From assembly GCF_051020975.1 (NCBI RefSeq), contig NW_027478158.1, positions 10,540,001 to 10,604,000 on the forward strand: a stretch of DNA of 64,000 nucleotides, given 5' to 3'. Positions 50,716-58,764 of the stretch are shown here, piece after piece. The notes below the pieces were generated by a model, which was not told where the DNA came from, searched no databases, and worked only from the letters and a program-made list of their open reading frames with translations. Every line of letters starts with the position of its first letter. The stretch's first letter is position 1. The translations under genes and the position numbers were made by a program. Source of the DNA: Osmia lignaria lignaria (taxonomy: Eukaryota; Arthropoda; Insecta; Hymenoptera; Megachilidae).

Positions 50716-52325
50716 TTGCAGATTCAGCTCAAAGGAACTGGCCTGACGGACATATTTCGAGATATTTCTTCTTCTTGTTGTTCTTCTTCTGCACAGCTAA
50801 GCTGGAAGTGGCATTTGCAGCTCGCAATAGTGCAGAGTTATCTCAAAGAAAGGGGCCACGGTGTTTCTGTATCTCTATTATGTTGGTGCGGCTTCGGAAC
50901 TTTTGAATATCTTGATATATCTCGAGAACTACGCATCTGATCAAAAAATATCATAGAACATAAAAAGTAGGAAACCTAATTCTCTACAAAAAAGGTCTCT
51001 TAACATTTTGCCATAGCTCTCTTCGTTTCCGAGATATTTGCAGATTTATCTCAAGGGAAGGGGCCTGACGGACATATTTCGAGATATTTCTTCTTCTTGT
51101 TGTTCTTCTTCTGTACAGCTAAGCTGAAAGTGGCATTTGCAGCTCGCAATAGTGCAGAGTTATCTCAAAGAAAGGGGCCACGGTGTTTCTGTATCTCTAT
51201 TATGTTGGTGCGGCTTCGGAACTTTTAAATATCTTGATATATCTCGAGAACTACGCATCTGATCAAAAAATATCATAGAACATAAAAAGTAGGAAACTTA
51301 ATTCTCTACAAAAAAGGTCGCTTAACATTTTGCCATAGCTCGCTTCGTTTCCGGGATATTTGCATATTTATCTCAAGGGAAGGGGCCTGACGGACATATT
51401 TCGAGATATTTCTTCTTCTTGTTGTTCTTCTTCTGCACAGCTAAGCTGGAAGTGGCATTTGCGGCTCGCGCTAGTGCAGAGTTATCTCAAAGAACGGGGC
51501 CACGGTGTTTCTGTATCCCTATTATGTTGGTGCGGCTTCGGAACTTTTAAATATCTTGATATATCTCGAGAACTAGGCTTCTGATCAAAAAATATCATAG
51601 AACATAAATTGTAGGAAACATAATTCTCTACAAAAAACGTCTCTTAACATTTAGCCATAGCTCGCTTCGTTTCCGAGATATTTGCAGATTCAGCTCAAAG
51701 GAACTGGCCTGACGGACATATTTCGAGATATTTCTTCTTCTTGTTGTTCTTCCACTGCACAGCTAAGCTGGAAGTGGCATTTGCAGCTCGCACTAGTGCA
51801 GAGTTATCTCAACGAAAGGGGCCACGGTGTTTCTGTATCTCTATTATGTTGGTGCGGCTTCGGAACTTTTAAATATCTCGATATATCTCGAAAACTACGC
51901 TTCTGATCAAAAAATATCATAGAACATAAATTGTACGAAACATAATTCTCTACAAAAAACGTCTCTTAACATTTTGCCATAGCTCGCTTCGTTTCCGAGA
52001 TATTTGCAGATTTATCTCAAGGGAAGTGGCCTGACGGACATATTTCGAGATATTTCTTCTTCTTGTTGTTCTTCTTCTGCACAGCTAAGCTGGAAGTGGC
52101 ATTTGCGGCTCGCACTAGTGCAGAGTTATCTCAAAGAAAGGGGCCACGGTGTTTCTGTATCCCTATTATGTTGGTGCGGCTTCGGAACTTTTAAATATCT
52201 CGATATATCTCGAAAACTACGCTTCTGATCAAAAAATGTCATAGAACATAAATTGTAGGAAACATAATTCTCTAGAAAAAACGTCTCTTAACATTTTGCC
52301 ATAGCTCGCTTCGTTTCCGAGATAT
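50716..52325 (+). repeat. Recurrent 5-monomer cassette (1,610 bp), copy near 51 kb
   Basis: Monomers at 50,716, 51,038, 51,360, 51,682 and 52,004 repeat the order and markers of the 36-kb copy, 14,810 bp away (46 x 322 minus the two 1-bp deletions that lie between). Private changes here are GATATTTGC preceded by TTTCCGGGATATT, CTCGCGCTAGTG, AACTAGGCTTC and TTAGCCATAG. Confidence 0.85.
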
Positions 52326-55300
52326 TTGCAGATTCAGCTCAAAGGAACTGGCCTGACGGACATATTTCGAGATATTTCTTCTTCTTGTTGTTCTTCCACT
52401 GCACAGCTAAGCTGGAAGTGGCATTTGCAGCTCGCAATAGTGCAGAGTTATCTCAAAGAAAGGGGCCACGGTGTTTCTGTATCTCTATTATGTTGGTGCG
52501 GCTTCGGAACTTTTAAATATCTTGATATATCTCGAGAACTACGCATCTGATCAGAAAATATGATAGAAGATAAAAAGTAGGAAACTTAATTCTCTACAAA
52601 AAAGGTCTCTTAACATTTTGCCATAGCTCGCTTCGTTTCCGAGATATTTGCAGATTTATCTCAAGGGAAGTGGCCTGACGGACATATTTCGAGATATTTC
52701 TTCTTCTTGTTGTTCTTCTTCTGCACAGCTAAGCTGGAAGTGGCATTTGCGGCTCGCACTAGTGCAGAGTTATCTCAAAGAAAGGGGCCACGGTGTTTCT
52801 GTATCCCTATTATGTTGGTTCGGCTTCGGAACTTTTAAATATCTCGATATATCTCGAAAACTACGCTTCTGATCAAAAAATGTCATAGAACATAAATTGT
52901 AGGAAACATAATTCTCTACAAAAAACGTCTCTTAACATTTTGCCATAGCTCGCTTCGTTTCCGAGATATTTGCAGATTCAGCTCAAAGGAACTGGCCTGA
53001 CGGACATATTTCGAGATATTTCTTCTTCTTGTTGTTCTTCTTCTGCACAGCTAAGCTGGAAGTGGCATTTGCAGCTCGCAATAGTGCAGAGTTATCTCAA
53101 AGAAAGGGGCCACGGTGTTTCTGTATCTCTATTATGTTGGTGCGGCTTCGGAACTTTTAAATATCTTGATATATCTCGAGAACTACGCATCTGATCAAAA
53201 AATATCATAGAACATAAAAAGTAGGAAACTTAATTCTCTACAAAAAACGTCTCTTAACATTTTGCCATAGCTCGCGTCGTTTCCGAGATATTTGCAGATT
53301 TATCTCAAGGGAAGGGGCCTGACAAACATATTTCGAGATATTTCTTCTTCTTGTTGTTCTTCTTCTGCACAGCTAAGCTGGAAGTGGCATTTACAGCTCG
53401 CAATAGTGCAGAGTTATCTCAAAGAAAGGGGCCACGGTGTTTCTGTATCTCTATTATGTTGGTGCGGCTTCGGAACTTTTAAATATCTTGATATATCTCG
53501 AGAACTACGCCTCTGATCGAAAAATATCATAGAACATAAAAAGTAGGAAACTTAATTCTCTACAAAAAACGTCTCTTAACATTTTGCCATAGCTCGCTTC
53601 GTTTCCGAGATATTTGCAGATTTATCTCAAGGTAAGGGGCCTGAGGGACATATTTCGAGATATTTCTTCTTCTTGTTGTTCTTCTTCTGCACAGCTAAGC
53701 TGGAAGTGGCATTTGCAGCTCGCAATAGTGCAGAGTTATCTCAAAGAAAGGGGCCACGGTGTTTCTGTATCTCTATTATGTTGGTGCGGCTTCTTAACTT
53801 TTAAATATCTTGATATATCTCGAGAACTACGCATCTGATCAGAAAATATCATAGAAGATAAAAAGTAGGAAACTCAATTCTCTACAAAAAAGGTCTCTTA
53901 ACATTTTGCAATAGCTCGCTTCGTTTCCGAGATATTTGCAGATTTATCTCAAGGGAAGGGGCCTGACGGACATATTTCGAGATATTTCTTCTTCTTGTTG
54001 TTCTTCTTCTGCACAGCTAAGCTGGAAGTGGCATTTGCGGCTCATACTAGTGCAGAGTTATCTCAAAGAAAGGGGCCACGGTGTTTCTGTATCTCTATTA
54101 TGTTGGTGCGGCTTCGGAACTTTTAAATATCTCGATATATCTCGAAAACTACGCTTCTGATCAAAAAATATCATGGAACATAAAAAGTAGGAAACTTAAT
54201 TCTCTACAAATAAGGTCTCTTAACATTTTGCCATAGATCGCTTCGTTTCCGAGATATTTGCAGATTTATCTCAAGGGAAGGGGCCTGACGGACATATTTC
54301 GAGATATTTCTTCTTCTTGTTGTTCTTCTTCTGCACAGCTAAGCTGGAAGTGGCATTTGCAGCGCGCAATAGTGCAGAGTTATCTCAAAGAAAGGGGCCA
54401 CGGTGTTTCTGTATCTCTATTATGTTGGTGCGGCTTCGGAACTTTTAAATATCTTGATATATCTCGAGAACTATGCATCTGATCAAAAAATATCGTAGAA
54501 CATAAAAAGTAGGAAACTTTATTCTCTACAGAAAAGGTCTCTTAACATTTTCCCATAGCTGGCATCGTTTCCGAGATATTTGCAGATTTAGCTCAAGGGA
54601 AGGGGCCTGACGGACATATTTCGAGATATTTCTTCTTCTTGTTGTTCTTCTTCTGCACAGCTAAGCTGGAAGTGGCATTTGCAGGTCGCAATAGTGCAGA
54701 GTTATCTCAGAGAAAGGGGCCACGGTGTTTCTGTATCTCTATTATGTTGGTGCGGCTTCGGAACTTTTAAATATCTCGATATATCTCGAAAACTACGCTT
54801 CTGATCAAAAAATATCATACAACATAAAAAGTAGGAAACTTAATTCTCTACAAAAAAGGTCTCTTAACATTTTGCCATAGCTCGCTTCGTTTCCGAGATA
54901 TTTGCAGATTTATCTCAAGGGAAGGGGCCTGACGGACATATTTCGAGATATTTCTTCTTTTTGTTGTTCTTCTTCTGCACAGCTAAGCTGGAAGTGGCAT
55001 TTGCAGGTCGCAATAGTGCAGAGTTATCTCAAAGAAAGGGGCCACGGTGTTTCTGTATCTCTATTATGTTGGTGCGGCTTCGGAACTTTTAAATATCTTG
55101 ATATATCTCGAGAACTACGCATCTGATCAAAAAATATCATAGAACATAAATTATAGGAAACATAATTCTCTACAAAAAAGGTCTCTTAACATTTTGCCAT
55201 AGCTCGCTTGGTTTCCGAGATATTTGCAGATTTATCTCAAGGGAAGGGGCCTGACGGACATATTTCGAGATATTTCTTCTTCTTGTTGTTCTTCTTCTGC

Positions 55301-55867
55301 ACAGCTAAGCTGGAAGTGGCATTTGCGGCTCATACTAGTGCAGAGTTATCTCAAAGAAAGGGGCCACGGTGTTTCTGTATCTCTATTATGTTGGTGCGGC
55401 TTCGGAACTTTTAAATATCTCGATATATCTCGAAAACTACGCTTCTGATCAAAAAATATCATAGAACATAAATTGTAGGAAACATAATTCTCTACAAAAA
55501 ACGTCTCTTAACATTTTGCCATAGCTCGCTTCGTTTCCGAGATATTTGCAGATTCAGCTCAAAGGAACTGGCCTGACGGACATATTTCGAGATATTTCTT
55601 CTTCTTGTTGTTCTTCCTCTGCACAGCTAAGCTGGAAGTGGCATTTGCAGCTCGCAATAGTGCAGAGTTATCTTAAAGAAAGGGGCCACGGTGTTTCTGT
55701 ATCTCTATTATGTTGGTGCGGCTTCGGAACTTTTAAATATCTTGATATATCTCGAGAACTACGCATCTGATCAAAAAATATCATAGAACATAAAAAGTAG
55801 GCAACTTAATTCTCTACAAAAAAGGTCTCTTATCATTTTGCCATAGCTCTCTTCGTTTCCGAGATAT
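52326..55867 (+). repeat. Eleven mixed monomers, last region holding Q-type units
   Basis: Q-type (52,326, 52,970, 55,546), GGGAAGTGGCC R-type (52,648), CCTCTGATCGAAAA (53,292) and CTCAAGGTAAGG with CCTGAGGG (53,614) are intermixed. The monomers at 53,936 and 55,224 share GCGGCTCATACTAG and are 1,288 bp apart (four units). The monomer at 54,580 has GATTTAGCTCAAG, an in-frame TAG. The monomer at 55,546 is the last Q-type unit in the window. Confidence 0.82.
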
Positions 55868-55868
55868 T

Positions 55869-55895
55869 TGCAGATTTATCTCAAGGGAAGGGGCC
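55869..55895 (+). repeat. Internal repeat copy A (monomer positions 2-28)
   Basis: This is a 27-base block running from TGCAGATTTATCTC to GAAGGGGCC. It matches copy B at 55,983-56,009 at 24 of 27 positions without gaps. The similarity continues weakly upstream: CATTTTGCCATAGCTCGC lies before copy A and CATTTGCAGCTCGC before copy B. Both copies are followed by ACGG, after two extra bases in copy A. It is shown here in the reference monomer but present in nearly every unit. Q-type monomers carry five substitutions in this copy. Confidence 0.85.
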
Positions 55896-55917
55896 TGACG
55901 GACATATTTCGAGATAT

Positions 55918-55948
55918 TTCTTCTTCTTGTTGTTCTTCTTCTGCACAG
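55918..55948 (+). repeat. TTC/TTG trinucleotide tract ending in TGCACAG
   Basis: The pattern is (TTC)3(TTG)2(TTC)3 followed by TGCACAG, present in essentially every monomer. Common variants change the last part to CTTCCTCTGC or CTTCCACTGC. A long pyrimidine run followed by CAG looks like a eukaryotic 3' splice site, but I see no gene that would use it. It is also a microsatellite-like tract of the sort often embedded in satellites. Confidence 0.8.
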
Positions 55949-55982
55949 CTAAGCTGGAAGTGGCATTTGCAGCTCGCAATAG

Positions 55983-56009
55983 TGCAGAGTTATCTCAAAG
56001 AAAGGGGCC
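55983..56009 (+). repeat. Internal repeat copy B (monomer positions 116-142)
   Basis: This is the second copy of the 27-base block, from TGCAGAGTTATCTC to GAAAGGGGCC, starting 114 bp after copy A in the same monomer. The three mismatches to copy A are T/G, G/A and G/A. The pair suggests that the 322-bp unit arose from a partial internal duplication of a shorter ancestor. That history is an inference; the similarity itself is plain in the sequence. Confidence 0.85.
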
Positions 56010-56094
56010 ACGGTGTTTCTGTATCTCTATTATGTTGGTGCGGCTTCGGAACTTTTAAATATCTTGATATATCTCGAGAACTACGCATCTGATC

Positions 56095-56145
56095 AAAAAA
56101 TACCATAGAACATAAAAAGTAGGAAACTTAATTCTCTACAAAAAA
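56095..56145 (+). other. Cluster of three A-tracts, possible bent-DNA segment
   Basis: A6, A5 and A6 runs sit at 56,095-56,100, 56,114-56,118 and 56,140-56,145. Their centres are about 18.5 and 26.5 bases apart. Repeated A-tracts can bend DNA when spaced in phase with the helix; here the phasing is only approximate. In KF-type monomers the middle run is broken to AAATTG, which weakens any bend. Curvature is an inference that needs a model or gel test. Confidence 0.5.
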
Positions 56146-56189
56146 GGTCTCTTAACATTTTGCCATAGCTCGCTTCGTTTCCGAGATAT

Positions 56190-57476
56190 TTGCAGATTTA
56201 TCTCAAGGGAAGGGGCCTGACGGACATATTTCGAGATATTTCTTCTTCTTGTTGTTCTTCTTCTGCACAGCTAAACTGGACGTGGCATTTCCAGCTCGCA
56301 ATAGTGCAGAGTTATCTCAAAGAGAGGGGCCACGGTGTTTCTGTATCTCTATTATGTTGGTGCGGCTTCGGAACTTTTAAATATCTTGATATATCTCGAG
56401 AACTACGCATCTGATCAAAAAATATCATAGAACGTAAATTGTAGGAAACATAATTGTCTACAAAAAAGGTCTCTTAACATTTTGCCATAGCTCGCTTCGT
56501 TTCCGAGATACTTGCCGATTTATCTCAAGGGAAGGGGCCTGACGGACATATTTCGAGATATTTCTTCTTCTTGTTGTTCTTCTTCTGCACAGCTAAGCTG
56601 GAAGTGGCATTTGCAGCTCGCAATTGTGCAGAGTTATCTCAAAGAGAGGGGCCACGGTGTTTCTGTATCTCTATTATGTTGGTGCGGCTTCGGAACTTTT
56701 AAATATCTTGATATATCTCGAGAACTACGAATCTGATCAGAAAATATCATAGAAGATAAAAAGTAGGAAACTTAATTCTCTACAAAAAAGGTCTCTTAAC
56801 ATTTTGCCATACCTCGCTTCGTTTCCGAGATATTTGCAGATTTATCTCAAGGGAAGGGGCCGACGGACATATTTCGAGATATTTCTTCTTCTTGTTGTTC
56901 TTCTTCTGCACAGCTAAGCTGGAAGTGGCATTTGCAGCTCGCAATAGTGCAGAGTTATCTCAAAGAAAGGGGCCACGGTGTTTCTGTACCTCTATTATGT
57001 TGGTGCAGCTTCGGAGCTTTTAAATATCTTGATATATCTCGAGAACTACGCATCTGATCAAAAAATATCATAGAACATAAAAAGTAGGAAACTTAATTCT
57101 CTACAAAAAAGGTCTCTTAACGTTTTGCAATAGCTCGCTTCGTTTCCGAGATATTTGCAGATTTATCTCAAGGGAAGGGTCCTGACGGACATATTTCGAG
57201 ATATTTCTTCTTCTTGTTGTTCTTCTTCTGCACAGCGAAACTGGAAGTGGCATTTCCAGCTCGCAATAGTGCAGAGTTATCCCAAAGAAAGGGGCCACGG
57301 TGTTTCTGTATCTCTATTATGTTGGTGCGGCTTCGGAACTTTTAAATATCTCGATATATCTCGAAAACTACGCTTCTGATCAAAAAATATCAGAGAACGT
57401 AAATTGTAGGAAACATAATTCTCTACAAAAAAGGTCTCTTAAGATTTTGCCATAGCTCGCTTCGTTTCCGAGATAA
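56190..57476 (+). repeat. Transition to the right-hand domain; one 321-bp unit
   Basis: The monomer at 56,834 lacks one T (GGGGCCGACGG for GGGGCCTGACGG, near 56,861), which breaks its open frame. Its 3' half carries GTACCTC, GGTGCAGC and GGAGCTTTT, the only appearance of the left-domain variants beyond 17.2 kb. The monomer at 57,155 (AGGGTCCTG, CAGCGAAACTGG, TATCCCAAAG) is related to those at 61,019 and 62,951. Confidence 0.82.
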
Positions 57477-58764
57477 TTGCAGATTTATCTCAAGGGAAGG
57501 GGCCTGACGGACATATTTCGAGATATTTCTTCTTCTTGTTGTTCTTCTTCTGCACAGCTAAGCTGGAAGTGGCATTTGCAGCTCGCAATAGTGCAGAGTT
57601 ATCTCAAAGAAAGGGGCCACGGTGTTTCTGTATCTCTATTATGTTGGTGCGGCTTCGGAACTTTTAAATATCTTGATATATCTCGAGAACTACGCATCTG
57701 ATCAAAAAATATCGTAGAACATGAAAAGTAGGAAACTTAATTCTCTACAAATAAGGTCTCTTAACATTTTGCCATAGCTCGCTTGGTTTCCGAGATATTT
57801 GCAGATTTATCTCAAGGGAAGGGGCCTGAGGGACATATTTCGAGATATTTCTTCTTCTTGTTGTTCTTCTTCTGCACAGCTAAGCTGGAAGTGGCATTTG
57901 CAGGTCGCAATAGTGCAGAGTTATCTCAAAGAAAGGGGCCACGTTGTTTCTGTATCTCTATTATGTTGGTGCGGCTTCGGAACTTTTAAATATCTCGATA
58001 TATCTCGAAAACTACGCTTCTGATCAAAAAATATCAGAGAACGTAAATTGTAGGAAACATAATTCTCTACAAAAAAGGTCTCTTAAGATCTGGCCATAGC
58101 TCGCTTCGTTTCCGAGATATTTGCAGATTTATCTCAAGGGAAGGGGCCTGACGGACATATTTCGAGATATTTCTTCTTCTTGTTGTTCTTCTTCTGCACA
58201 GCTAAGCTGGAAGTGGCATTTGCAGCTCGCAATAGTGCAGAGTTATCTCAAAGAAAGGGGCCACGGTGTTTCTGTATCTCTATTATGTTGGTGCGGCTTC
58301 GGAACTTTTAAATATCTTGATATATCTCGAGAACTACGCATCTGATCAAAAAATATCGTAGAACATAAAAAGTAGGAAACTTAATTCTCTACAAATAAGG
58401 TCTCTTAACATTTTGCCATAGCTCGCTTGGTTTCCGAGATATTTGCAGATTTATCTCAAGGGAAGGGGCCTGAGGGACATATTTCGAGATATTTCTTCTT
58501 CTTGTTGTTCTTCTTCTGCACAGCTAAGCTGGAAGTGGCATTTGCAGCTCGCAATAGTGCAGAGTTACCTCAAAGAAAGGGGCCACGGTGTTTCTGTATC
58601 TCTATTATGTTGGTGCCGCTTCGGAACTTTTAAATATCTGGATATATCTCGAGAACTACGCATCTGATCAAGAAATATCATAGAACATAAAAAGTAGGAA
58701 ACTTAATTCTCTACAAAAAAGGTCTCTTAACATTTTGCCATAGCTCGCTTCGTTTCCGAGATAT
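57477..58764 (+). repeat. 2-mer tandem duplication (644 bp)
   Basis: The pairs 57,477/57,799 and 58,121/58,443 share ATCGTAGAACAT, CTACAAATAAGG, the TTGGTTTCC junction and CCTGAGGGAC. They differ in the second member: GCAGGTCGC with KF 3' end in the first, GCAGCTCGC with GGTGCCGC and ATCTGGATATATC in the second. Confidence 0.83.

Larger units (their letters stand above)
55868..56092 (+). other. Recurring 74-residue open frame, judged non-coding
   Basis: An open frame of 74 codons plus TGA occupies monomer positions 1-225 in about 168 of 198 units. The product would start MQIYLKGRGLTDIF and end SRELRI or SRKLRF, with a run of Ser/Cys from the TTC/TTG tract. Three observations argue against a gene. 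The start is TTG, and no long frame opens with ATG. The 322-bp unit shifts frame at every monomer. Common subfamily differences change amino acids freely (Gln/His, Ile/Val, Glu/Lys, Ile/Phe), and stop-bearing versions have been amplified, including 11 monomers with an in-frame TGA (AGCTGAAAG). There is no visible promoter or polyadenylation signal. I know of no protein family that fits. Confidence 0.75.
55868..56189 (+). repeat. Reference monomer (near-consensus 322-bp unit)
   Basis: This unit matches the majority base at every position I compared except TACCAT in place of TATCAT near position 237, so it is a convenient reference. Layout by monomer position: 2-28 first copy of an internal repeat; 51-74 TTC/TTG tract followed by TGCACAG (75-81); 116-142 second copy of the internal repeat; 199-212 overlapping palindromes GATATATC and TCTCGAGA; 223-228 TGATCA; A-tracts at 228-233, 247-251 and 273-278; GAGATA or TATCTC at 10-15, 44-49, 124-129, 155-160, 203-208 and 316-321. 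Composition is 65 G and 61 C in 322 (39% GC), with 11 CpG. Confidence 0.9.

Noticed and set aside
55868..56189. CENP-B box at GCTTCGTTTCCGAGATAT
   Set aside because: It shares CTTCGTT with the box but lacks the required central A and the CGGG half, on both strands.
4942..57298. Minus-strand frames of about 65 residues (for example 5,139 to 4,942) beginning MAPFF
   Set aside because: They begin at GTG, overlap the same satellite unit, and exist only where particular variants happen to avoid stops.
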